Shown here one piece after another: positions 47,201 through 52,869 of a stretch of 64,000 bases of DNA (within the stretch, counting starts at the first letter, position 1; every line of letters begins with the position of its first letter). A model generated the notes under the pieces. The model saw only the letters and a program-made list of their open reading frames with translations. It searched no databases and was not told the origin of the DNA. The stretch lies in NCBI RefSeq assembly GCF_009834515.1, contig NZ_CP019426.1, forward strand, positions 2,593,501 to 2,657,500. Direction: 5' to 3'. This stretch comes from Pseudomonas sp. R84. GTDB lineage: Bacteria > Pseudomonadota > Gammaproteobacteria > Pseudomonadales > Pseudomonadaceae. A program made the position numbers and the translations under genes.

Positions 47201-48767
47201 TGCGACTACCGCGCAGGCCGTTGCGGCAGGCGCTCAGTTCACTGCAGCTGGATGGGGTAACGTGATGGCCTCCAGTGTTCTGACATCAATGGCCGGAACT
47301 GCTTCAATCAGTTTCATCAATAACCAGGGAGATATAGGTGCTGTCTTCAAAGATCTCCTGGCTGAAGACAATTTGAAGAACTATCTGACCGGGGCTGCAA
47401 CAGCCGGCTTCACGTCTTCCTTCTTGAATGATTTTTTCGGCGTTCAAGGCATTGAAGTCGTTCAGCCTGAACATGGATTCAACCTTAGTACGCTCGACGG
47501 GATGCTGGGCTTTACGGCTTATTCGTTGAGTCAAGGCGCTACTCAGGCAACAATCAGTACTGCTCTGAACGGTGGGGATTTGGGGCGCAATCTAGGCAAC
47601 GCTTTAGCATCGCAGGCCGGTAACTCGGCCATGGCGATCGGATTCAAACTGGTAGGCGACTACGTCTCTTACCCTGAAGGCAGTCCGCAGAAAATTCTCG
47701 CGCACGCCATTATGGGTGGGCTACTTTCGAAAGCGACAGGCAGTGACTTCGCCACTGGTGCGGCTTCGGCAGGGCTCAATCAGGCAATGATAAACGTGCT
47801 GGCCAGTATGGCTAATGGCGACAAAAACATTGAAGGCGTGCTTTCTCAACTCACCGGTATTCTGGCTTCATCCGCGGTGGGAGGGGACGTCGACACTGGT
47901 GCTCAGATCGCCATGAACGCCACCACGTTCAACCGCCAGTTACACCCGGAAGAGAAGGCTCTGGCACGGCGACTGGCTGCTGAAAGCAATGGCAAGTACA
48001 CGGTGGAGCAGATTGAAGCTCAGTTGCGATTGTCTTTTGTCAAAGGGACGAAGATCGGCCCAGGCAGCGATATCGTAGCGACTCAAGAAGGTATGTATGA
48101 TCCCGATGGTAATTGGTTGCCGCTGGGTAATAGTGGACTCTTTGTACAGAACTTCACTGGTAGCGATCATGATGTTGTGGCGTACATACAAGGGAAAACC
48201 GACCTCTATTCATGGACACTGGAAGCGGAGATGGGGTTTTCATCAATCGTCAAAGATGGATGGTCTCAGTTCAGTTCTGATGGTTCTGGCGGTCGTGACC
48301 GGCTCACTGGGTACCCCATGGATAGCAATGGCGGGTATCGTGTACCCATCACCATCGACGGCAAGAACTACACACCACGGTTTTATCCCTGTGCAACTGC
48401 TGAATGCATCGCAACGGGAGGTAATATTGATCTGAAGGATCCACAGACACTCAAGTGGATCAGAGCTGCAAACATTCAAATGGTCAAGGATGTTGGGTAT
48501 GCGATGAGTTGGGGAGCAGTCATGGGGCCGGCGAAAGCATCGGTAATTTTGTCGAACTCATCAATGGCTGCATCGATGCTCGCGGGATATTTGGACAGTG
48601 ATCTGCCAAAAACAACCGCCAGTAATATCTTGAGCACAGGGTTTGAGAAATTTCTGGTAGCTAAGGGCATTCCGGCCGTGGATGCGGGAAGGATCTCCAA
48701 TTACTTAGGAACGCAAGAGGTGTGGGACAATCTTGTAAAGGAAGCGGCTGATGCCTATTCCCATTAA
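38241..48767 (+). CDS. cdiA: TpsA / CdiA-like giant filamentous haemagglutinin with C-terminal toxin region
   Basis: A 3508-residue exoprotein. Residues 1-48: extended signal (PKRGLAFLLANVMFWQPMWA). Residues about 50-290: TPS secretion domain with NPYG at 157-160 and a CNGCG pair. Residues about 320-1890: many FHA-type repeats of roughly 20 residues (LDNxxG patterns) forming a beta-helix rod. Residues about 2355-2500: conserved CdiA-type block (LEKLGYDPDQSAKRLGDGLY; LTHDIVWLEEHEV). Residues about 2500-2900: second repeat zone. Residues from about 2905: DUF637-like pretoxin with hydrophobic LMLAVLIIITVLTAG. NATTFNRQLHPEE near 3226 marks the likely start of the variable C-terminal domain. The last part is more AT-rich than the rod. 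Secreted by the upstream TpsB; the next gene is the immunity candidate. Confidence 0.93.
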   Translation: MDVRQFAFLADQPSAAVKTRESFLGMPKRGLAFLLANVMFWQPMWAQADGIVVANPNTSLDRAGNGVPIINIATPNASGLSHNQFHDYNVGAQGLILNNGSTQNNVTQLGGHIVDNPNLKNSGSAQAILNEVISGNPSQLRGYTEVAGQSARVIVANPYGITCNGCGFINSPRVTLTTGKPVLDNGRLDRFQVDQGSVAIEGAGLNASNVDRFEIITRSAKINAQIQAQNLAIVAGRNDVNAQTLNATARVEDGSSKPQLAIDSSALGGMYAGAIKLVGTEAGVGVKLDGKLIASGGDIQLDANGQLSLVDTSATGAVNVKAASLDARGPVYAGTALNVQTQGDLNNRQSLAARDNITLSAGGRLTNNGVIEAGINADGSRNATGDLSLTAQNLDNTGKSLVASRYLAVNAATLNNRSGSLSAQAIAMGGGTVDNRSGQILGDLGLNIDLSGALDNRDGMLGSGRSVSFKAAGLDNRDGGVVVSDGGLTVRVSGLLDNRNTGEISAKGATSVSGRTLNNSGGILSGLNGLVITLDDALTNATGVISSEGTLTLNAGRIDNSTGNLSSAGMLTITSAGALLNRAGSISTDSALAINSASLDNSQKGLIIAKQNSRIDTGLFDNSNGQLLGQQGLTLRMAQALNNVKGVISAAAVDSHSASLDNHEGLISSRGVLLLATDKTLDNQLGTVIADGQLTLTVGVLDNRVGNIAGKSDVSVQAPNVYNQKGKLIATGVLKLNAAQLDNRQSGLLGSTKAMTLTVGELDNRGGEISTNSDLLLTGKKLDSSDGGKVFTGKALTLTVDDVLNRNKGLIDAGTLLTLRSRTLANNGGELRSQQTMLLTAIEALDNTQGKVSSEATLTVDTAQMTNAQGSLSSAADLKLVSRDGVDNQGGKVVTDGALVIESGSLDNRQHGTLSGKGAVTVTTGAFDNSNGLLSSADTLNLVAAQVTNAGDGSIGSQGALTASVTGLDQQGGKLFSNTRLSLDLNHGQLNNGGLISAPGTLLLKQLNGINNQGGTISSAEAFTLTAQSLDNGNGNLLSNQGLILRIAAALDNVKGMIGAASIDARAASLNNSGGNLISRGGLELTVDGLLRNDAKGLISAAQALHIDSAELNNRDSGLINSKGNLTLRATGLDSSNDGEVSSNGDIDLTLTSLTQNGGRLLGDRSITLDLANGDLDNQNGQLTAKGPLTLQRLRDLRNQNGELSSNLGFDVIARAVNNSAGKIISGEKLLVRGSNLINQKGLMSGWQGLIVNGNSLDNRDSGTLSSKYADVSVDLTGALLNSGAGAVVAQGNLSINADNVDNSNKGNLSSGAGQTLTLAGALDNNQGGLIASGAALDIVSTAFSNIGGVINAQQVFNATASSLDNRGGKIASNNAINLNLSGDLNNNAGKLAAAGPLLIKGVTDLHNQNGQLASQKTLDLRTGSLDNSNKGTVAANDQLLITATGAVSNNADGLIYSQKADVQLKAASLLNAKGSIQSDSALTLEISGDFDNQSGKVIAQNGDVLIKAANIDNRGGTLASIKGALEARTVGVLRNGFDLNNNRQGGIIQAQGLTLSALAGLNNNGGRISAQAADSSITTAALDNGAGVLYAKGLLGVTAASLDNSGGQIAAERIDFGLSGALRNGTGVIESNSQLSVKAASVDNQNGRLRSLGTSGKTEFQLGGLLDNRNGVLETANTDMTLAVGSFLNAGGQLNHVGRGKFDISTANVLGAGGSIVTGGLLELNADTWNNTSTIQAGRLNVNVREFSQSTSGKLLASESLQARGGNWTNHGLIASDGIIDMQLSGSYGGSGRLTSQRGTELSVAQMNIGAGGSFAAGATSTIRVGGQLINSGRITSSEDLTVNAGSVANYGSLGAAQNLTINTPSLLNDRGLIFSGNDMTLGVSTLTNQNGDFYSLGNVVIGGYGGAARAAGVYNISGSMESVGGFTLNADVFENRTEGSAASSERKLISGYIAASCGDCVGSTFSNFLTAREIYESVDTDASASAVLNVGKDFVFQGGTFLNSKSTVAAGGNIDINATSLKNIGAKSGTIEVTREYAFEMGAGSTENFMSDFVVPYNQHNNPDFPYVYYLAPDGVVRKAIAESGSKREGGRDGETFRVVRLKDSETGEIVSERKYGRALSGLKYGFETSMPSLYDPNNLVALPSQLAPYQQGDAVEVATDSTGSTGTVTSRNAVIQAGGKVSITATREVENSVIHEDYSSSGGTNKVANTNVGSSGTTVVRINSQLPPDLAQQQVNPLSLPGFSLPTGENGLFRLSGQGSSTASSGNGSAPTWTVGGEALSTQDHMAVATGGGPRNLFIDAPAQVSDSTRAVDTFHRTPSVGNDAKDSIDTRSVTRVTGLPDTKAPSNTHKYLIETNPVLTDLKSFMSSDYLLEKLGYDPDQSAKRLGDGLYEQRLIQQAVTARTGQAFIDGQTSNEGMFKYLMNNAIASKDALNLSVGVGLTAQQVAALTHDIVWLEEHEVNGEKVLVPVVYLAQANGRLGPTGALIAGNDVTLIAGENLDNVGTLKATNNLSATASKDLVNSGLIEANGRVDLLASENLVNKAGGIITGGDVSMVAVRGDVINERTIIGMDRSGLDITQHQDYGDSAARVEAANDLTIKAGRDVTIAGGVLQSGRDMLLDAGRDVNILSMEERSYKGNSVNFKESVDQLSSYVDAGRNLSVESGRNIAVIASEITAKQNISMSAGQDILFASAADEEHSASKNRKIVRKEDHVDQVQTTVEAGGKISLSARDDMTLIASRVTAGEEAYLIAGDQLNLLAAQDSDYSLYDKKKKSSWGKKETKRDEVTKITNIGTQISSGGNLTLVSAGDQRYQAAELTSAKDLSLFSGGSITFEGVKDLKQESHNKSSSSLAWNSAKGKGTTDETLRQSELTAEGNLVIHAVNGLTVDIKQLDQHTISQTIDVMVNADPKLAWLKDLEARGDVDWRLVKETHDSYQYSSSGMGPGLMLAVLIIITVLTAGAASGAVGAAAGATAGSGTTMAAATTAQAVAAGAQFTAAGWGNVMASSVLTSMAGTASISFINNQGDIGAVFKDLLAEDNLKNYLTGAATAGFTSSFLNDFFGVQGIEVVQPEHGFNLSTLDGMLGFTAYSLSQGATQATISTALNGGDLGRNLGNALASQAGNSAMAIGFKLVGDYVSYPEGSPQKILAHAIMGGLLSKATGSDFATGAASAGLNQAMINVLASMANGDKNIEGVLSQLTGILASSAVGGDVDTGAQIAMNATTFNRQLHPEEKALARRLAAESNGKYTVEQIEAQLRLSFVKGTKIGPGSDIVATQEGMYDPDGNWLPLGNSGLFVQNFTGSDHDVVAYIQGKTDLYSWTLEAEMGFSSIVKDGWSQFSSDGSGGRDRLTGYPMDSNGGYRVPITIDGKNYTPRFYPCATAECIATGGNIDLKDPQTLKWIRAANIQMVKDVGYAMSWGAVMGPAKASVILSNSSMAASMLAGYLDSDLPKTTASNILSTGFEKFLVAKGIPAVDAGRISNYLGTQEVWDNLVKEAADAYSH
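39200..43900 (+). repeat. FHA-type degenerate repeat array within the cdiA-like gene
   Basis: Tens of tandem, diverged units of about 60 nt encode LDN(x)nG(x)nS(x)nG/L(x)nL(x)nL-type strands of the beta-helix. Units share GATAACCG/GACAACAG-like cores. The repeats are imperfect, so slippage or recombination could change rod length, but no long identical copies are seen. Confidence 0.75.
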
Positions 48768-49059
48768 ATCAATAATTGCAGCGCTTTTTAAACACCACCA
48801 CATGGTGGGTGTTGCATTGCTTGTCGCCGCAGTCATAAATGGTTATCTGCAATTCAATGGTAGCTGGGGGCGCTTTTTCACTGTGCTGGCAACCCAGTTA
48901 TGGTTTGCACAAGGTGTCTATTGCTACTTTCGTGGCGCGGGTATTTCAATCGCCCCGGGTGGGCTGGGCAGAGATGCAGATCCCACCTGGCGAGCCGGTT
49001 TGGCGTCTTTTGCTTTCTTTCTATACGCAATATTCTTCTTTTTGGATTACCAGTATTGA
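48751..49059 (+). CDS. Small membrane protein, candidate CdiI immunity protein
   Basis: A 102-residue protein with about three predicted membrane helices (VGVALLVAAVINGYL; FFTVLATQLWFAQGVYCYF; LASFAFFLYAIFFFLDY) and a short basic N-terminus. Its ATG lies inside the last codons of the cdiA-like gene (17-nt overlap, different frame), so the two are translationally coupled, as cdiA/cdiI pairs are. Membrane-embedded immunity proteins are known for CdiA toxins that act on the inner membrane. I do not recognise its family; the role is inferred from position, size and topology. Local base composition is AT-rich like the end of the toxin. Confidence 0.65.
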   Translation: MPIPIKSIIAALFKHHHMVGVALLVAAVINGYLQFNGSWGRFFTVLATQLWFAQGVYCYFRGAGISIAPGGLGRDADPTWRAGLASFAFFLYAIFFFLDYQY

Positions 49060-49119
49060 ATCGTAATAATCGGCCAACTTCCTGCTCTTTCGGGAATGAA
49101 GAGGGAAAAATGACTGGGG

Positions 49120-49159
49120 ACAGACCACGTTTAGAAAACACTCCGAAAACGTGGTCTGT
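49120..49159. repeat. 13-bp inverted repeat (ACAGACCACGTTT) after the immunity candidate
   Basis: ACAGACCACGTTT (49120-49132) and AAACGTGGTCTGT (49147-49159) form a perfect palindromic pair with a 14-nt loop, preceded by ACTGGGG. The form GGGGACAGA... resembles termini of REP-associated elements in Pseudomonas, so this may be a mobile-element scar at the end of the CDI locus. No transposase is present. Confidence 0.5.
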
Positions 49160-49216
49160 TGCTTGGGCGATGCGTTGCAATTTCGGCTTCACGTTCAGGA
49201 ATTGAATCGCAGGTTA

Positions 49217-49248
49217 GAAAACGCCCCGAACAATGTCGGGGCGTTTTC
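49217..49248. terminator. Bidirectional rho-independent terminator
   Basis: GAAAACGCCCCGA (49217-49229) pairs with TCGGGGCGTTTTC (49236-49248). It lies between the convergent immunity candidate and luciferase-like monooxygenase genes and can end both transcripts. Confidence 0.9.
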
Positions 49249-49274
49249 ATTTACGGGCTGAACCAGCATAGTGT

Positions 49275-50318
49275 TTACCGAAACGCTGGCACCACATGCT
49301 TGATAAACAGCTCCAGTGATTTCTTTTTCTCTTCATGCGGCAAGCTGTTGTCACACCAGAAACTGAACTCATCCACCCCCAGTTCCTGGTAGTACTTGAT
49401 GCGCGGAATGATCTCTTCCGGCGTACCAATCATCGCCGTCTTGTGCAGACTCTCCAGCTCAAACTCCGGCCGCCCGGCAAACTTCTCTTCCGGGCTTGGC
49501 GCGAGGAAGCCGTTGACCGGTGTCTGCTTGTTGCCGAACCACGCATCAAAAGTGCGATAGAAACGTGAGATGGCTTTCGCGCCGACTTTCCAGCCGTCCG
49601 GGTTATCAGCGGTGTGCACGTGGGTGTGACGCAGCACCATCAGTTGCGGGCGCGGTACGTCTGGATTGTTGTCCAGCGCGGTCTGGAACTTGTTCTTCAG
49701 GTCGAGGACTTCCTCGTCGCCCTTCATCAGCGGCGTGACCATTACATTGCAGCCGTTGGCCACGGCGAAGTTGTGCGAATCCGGGTCGCGGGCGGCGATC
49801 CACATTGGCGGGTTCGGCTGTTGGATCGGTTTTGGCACGCTGGTCGAGGTGGGGAATTTCCAGATGTCGCCGTCGTGGGCGTAGTCGCCTTGCCACAGGG
49901 CGCGGACCACCGGGACCATTTCGCGCAATGCCTGGCCACCGCTGGAGGCAGGCATGCCGCCGGCCATGCGATCGAATTCAACCTGATAGGCGCCACGGGC
50001 CAGGCCGACTTCCATGCGGCCGTTGCTGATCACGTCGAGCAAGGCGCATTCACCGGCAACGCGCAGCGGGTGCCAGAACGGCGCGATGATGGTGCCGGCG
50101 CCGAGGTGGATGGTGGTGGTTTTGGCGGCGAGGTAGGCGAGCAATGGCATCGGGCTTGGCGAGATGGTGTATTCCATCGCGTGGTGTTCGCCAATCCACA
50201 CGGTGCTGAAACCGCCGGCCTCGGCCATCAGGGTCAGTTCGGTGAGGTCTTCGAACAGTTGGCGGTGGCTGACGCTTTCGTCCCAGCGTTCCATGTGGAT
50301 GAACAGGGAAAATTTCAT
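49275..50318 (-). CDS. Luciferase-like (LLM class) FMNH2-dependent monooxygenase
   Basis: A 347-residue flavin-dependent oxidoreductase of the bacterial luciferase family, which uses reduced FMN supplied by a partner reductase. Seen: FSLFIHMERWDESVSHRQLF at the N-terminus, GGFSTVWIGEHHAMEY with the conserved His-His, LGAGTIIAPFWHPLRVA, and GRMEVGLARGAYQVEF. The flavin reductase gene lies upstream on the same strand, so together they form a two-component monooxygenase. Related systems open N-heterocycles (RutA/RutF) or act on trigonelline or alkanals; the substrate here is unknown, but the nearby NCS1 permease suggests an N-heterocycle. Confidence 0.88.
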   Translation of the reverse strand: MKFSLFIHMERWDESVSHRQLFEDLTELTLMAEAGGFSTVWIGEHHAMEYTISPSPMPLLAYLAAKTTTIHLGAGTIIAPFWHPLRVAGECALLDVISNGRMEVGLARGAYQVEFDRMAGGMPASSGGQALREMVPVVRALWQGDYAHDGDIWKFPTSTSVPKPIQQPNPPMWIAARDPDSHNFAVANGCNVMVTPLMKGDEEVLDLKNKFQTALDNNPDVPRPQLMVLRHTHVHTADNPDGWKVGAKAISRFYRTFDAWFGNKQTPVNGFLAPSPEEKFAGRPEFELESLHKTAMIGTPEEIIPRIKYYQELGVDEFSFWCDNSLPHEEKKKSLELFIKHVVPAFR

Positions 50319-50349
50319 GACGCTTCCTCGGATCTTTTGTTGTTGAGGC

Positions 50350-50382
50350 TACATGTGGGAGCGAGCAAGCTCGCCCCCACAA
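50350..50382. repeat. Single REP palindrome
   Basis: GTGGGAGCGAGCAAGCTCGC followed by CCCCAC forms one compact hairpin between the flavin reductase and monooxygenase genes. Confidence 0.75.
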
Positions 50383-50403
50383 TTGTTATGCGTTGTTCTT
50401 TTA

Positions 50404-50889
50404 TCAGGCCAGGACGGGCAGGGCGCCCATCTTGCCGTGGCAATACACCAGCGGTCCGCTGTGCTGTTCGGGGACGATCAGGTTCTTCACCGCGCCGACC
50501 ATGATGGCGTGGTCGCCGCCTTCGTATTCGCGCCACAGTTCACACTCGATGATAGCTGTCGCGTTGGCCAGGATCGGGTTACCCAGTTCGCTCAAGGTCC
50601 ACTCGATGCCCTGCGCCTTGTCTTTGCCTTTGCGGGCGAAGGCGTAGGCTTCGCTTTGCTGGCCGCCGGACAGAACGTGGATGGCAAAGCGCTTGTTCTT
50701 GATCAGTACCGGGTAGGAATCAGAGCTGTAGTTGGGGCAGAACAGCACCAGCGCCGGGTCCATCGACAGCGAGCTGAACGCGCTGGCAGTCAGGCCGACG
50801 ATCTGACCGTCATCGTCCAGGGTGGTGATAACGGTTACGCCGGACGGGAACGAGCCCATGACTTGTTTGTAGATGGCGGCATCGATCAT
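50404..50889 (-). CDS. Flavin reductase (DIM6/NTAB, RutF/HpaC-like)
   Basis: A 161-residue FMN-binding split-barrel reductase that makes free FMNH2 from NAD(P)H for a partner oxygenase. The N-terminal VMGSFPSGVTVITTLDDDGQ and GLTASAFSSLSMDPALVLFC are characteristic of the family, with a later FAIHVLSGGQQSEAYAFARK block. Start 50889 is chosen for GAGGA 7 nt upstream; the in-frame ATG at 50967 would add 26 unusual residues. It precedes the luciferase-like monooxygenase gene, with a REP element in between. Confidence 0.88.
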   Translation of the reverse strand: MIDAAIYKQVMGSFPSGVTVITTLDDDGQIVGLTASAFSSLSMDPALVLFCPNYSSDSYPVLIKNKRFAIHVLSGGQQSEAYAFARKGKDKAQGIEWTLSELGNPILANATAIIECELWREYEGGDHAIMVGAVKNLIVPEQHSGPLVYCHGKMGALPVLA

Positions 50890-51207
50890 TGGTCGGTCCT
50901 CGGGTGTGGTGCTGCTGTTTTTATGTGTTTGTTGGTCTGATGGTATACCACTATTCGATCTTTGCAAGGCCTTTTAAGCTGAACCGATAAACGTGCCGCG
51001 TTCGTCGGAAACTCAGCATTTACGGGGCTTTCGGCTGGTCTGCAAGCCGCGGTTTCAGTAAGGATGGCGTATCAGATAGCGCCGCAAACTACGGATCAGT
51101 CTTGTGAATTGTTTGGAATACCATAATATGGTCTGCATCTGAGGGGCGGCCAGAGAGTCCCCCCGGTTTGGCTTCATACAACGATAAGAACAGACAAACT
51201 CGAGTTC
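50890..51207. promoter_or_regulatory. 318-nt divergent regulatory region with two GGTAT palindromes
   Basis: No gene is seen. It separates the leftward flavin reductase from the rightward second NCS1 permease. It holds TGGTATACCA (50941-50950), a perfect palindrome of the kind bound by FadR/VanR-type GntR regulators, 52 nt before the reductase start, and ACCATA-A-TATGGT (51120-51132), 76 nt before the permease start. Both share TGGTAT/ACCATA half-sites, suggesting one regulator for both transcripts; no GntR gene is in the window. Confidence 0.5.
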
Positions 51208-52620
51208 ATGCATATGTCCCAGATGTCCCGGCAAGATCCGTTGATCGAGAACCATACGGTCGACTACGTCCCACTCGCGGAACGCCACGGGAAGGCCCGC
51301 GACCTATTCACCCTTTGGTTCAGCACCAACATTGCGCCACTGCCCATCGTCACCGGCGCCATGGTGGTTCAGGTGTTCCATCTCGATTTGCTCTGGGGGC
51401 TGCTGGCGATTGCGCTGGGGCACATGATCGGCGGCGTGGTGATCGCGCTGGCGTCGGCGCAAGGCCCGCGTATGGGCATTCCGCAAATGGTTCAGAGTCG
51501 CGGCCAGTTCGGCCGTTATGGCGCGCTGTTAATCGTGTTCTTTGCCGCGCTGATCTACATTGGTTTCTTTATTTCCAATATCGTCCTGGCGGGCAAATCC
51601 ATCGTCGGCATCGCGCCGTCGGTGCCGGCGCCGTTGAGCATTCTGATCGGTGCACTGGCAGCCACGGCGATTGGCGTGATCGGCTACAACTTCATCCACA
51701 CGCTGAACCGTATCGGCACTTGGGTGATGGGCAGCGCGTTGTTGGCGGGGTTCATCTATATCTTTGCCCATGACTTGCCGGCGGATTTTCTCACTCGCGG
51801 CAGCTTCAACTTGTCCGGCTGGCTGGCAACGGTGTCGCTGGGGATCATCTGGCAGATCAGTTTCTCGCCGTACGTGTCTGACTATTCGCGTTACTTGCCT
51901 GCGGACATTGGCATTGCCAAACCATTTTGGGCGACCTATCTGGGCGCGACGCTGGGCACGATTCTGTCGTTCAGCTTCGGCGCCGTTGCCGTGTTGGCGA
52001 CCCCGGAAGGCACCGAAGCGATGGTCGCGGTCAAGCAGTCGACGGGTTGGCTCGGGCCGATTCTGATGGTGCTGTTTCTGCTCAACATCATCAGCCACAA
52101 CGCGCTGAATCTGTATGGTGCGGTGCTGTCGATCATCACCTCGATCCAGACCTTTGCCAGCCAATGGACGCCGAGCATCAAGGTGCGCGTGGTGTTGTCG
52201 AGCGTAGTGTTGGCGGGTTGCTGCGTGGTTGCGCTGGGTGCGTCGGCGGATTTCATTTCCGAGTTCATCGGTTTGATTCTGGCACTGCTGTTGGTGCTGG
52301 TGCCGTGGGCGTCGATCAACCTGATCGACTTCTACCTGATCAAGCGAGGCAACTACGACATCACCTCGATTTTTCGCGCTGACGGCGGGATTTACGGGCG
52401 TTTCAACCTGCACGCGATCATTGCCTACTTCATCGGCATCCTTGTGCAGTTGCCGTTCGCCAATACCTCGCTGTACGTCGGGCCGTACGCCAATCTGGTC
52501 GACGGCGCGGATCTGTCCTGGCTGGTGGGCTTGGTGGTCACCGTTCCGTTGTATTACTGCCTGGCGACACGCGGCCAGACTCAGCAGAGCAGGGCGGCGA
52601 GGTTGGGTTACACCGACTGA
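51208..52620 (+). CDS. NCS1 family permease (cytosine/purine type), copy 2
   Basis: A 470-residue, 12-helix symporter closely related to the 28013-29428 permease over its whole length (shared LFTLWF..NIAPLPIVTGA, SAQGP.MGIPQM.QSR.QFG, SHNALNLYGAVLS.IT). The start may be 51208 or the ATG two codons later (51214); neither has a strong ribosome-binding site. It is divergent from the flavin reductase/monooxygenase pair and probably imports the compound they oxidise. A terminator follows at 52639. Confidence 0.87.
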   Translation: MHMSQMSRQDPLIENHTVDYVPLAERHGKARDLFTLWFSTNIAPLPIVTGAMVVQVFHLDLLWGLLAIALGHMIGGVVIALASAQGPRMGIPQMVQSRGQFGRYGALLIVFFAALIYIGFFISNIVLAGKSIVGIAPSVPAPLSILIGALAATAIGVIGYNFIHTLNRIGTWVMGSALLAGFIYIFAHDLPADFLTRGSFNLSGWLATVSLGIIWQISFSPYVSDYSRYLPADIGIAKPFWATYLGATLGTILSFSFGAVAVLATPEGTEAMVAVKQSTGWLGPILMVLFLLNIISHNALNLYGAVLSIITSIQTFASQWTPSIKVRVVLSSVVLAGCCVVALGASADFISEFIGLILALLLVLVPWASINLIDFYLIKRGNYDITSIFRADGGIYGRFNLHAIIAYFIGILVQLPFANTSLYVGPYANLVDGADLSWLVGLVVTVPLYYCLATRGQTQQSRAARLGYTD

Positions 52621-52638
52621 CCTGATCCGCTTCACCCC

Positions 52639-52670
52639 AATGCTCGGCCATTCGCCGGGCATTGTTGTTT
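52639..52670 (+). terminator. Rho-independent terminator after the second NCS1 permease gene
   Basis: AATGCTCGGC pairs with GCCGGGCATT (one G-T wobble) around CATTC, then TGTTGTTT. It is 18 nt after the stop. Confidence 0.75.
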
Positions 52671-52869
52671 CCGCATCCCGGCGGTCAATCAAAATGGCCA
52701 CATCGATCCCCTTTTGGCCCATCCCCCACTGTGCTCCAGCTACGCTGTCAGCAAGAATCAAAACCATAACCAGACGCTGAACCTTTTCTACCCTTGGCTA
52801 CCTTTACAGCCGCTGCCGTGTACAGAACATAAAAACCATCGAACTCACGCTGCCTTTTGGGGAACAACC

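Noticed and set aside
51529..52767. A 412-codon antisense frame over the second NCS1 permease
   Set aside because: Same His/Arg/Gln-rich composition as other antisense shadows of membrane proteins.
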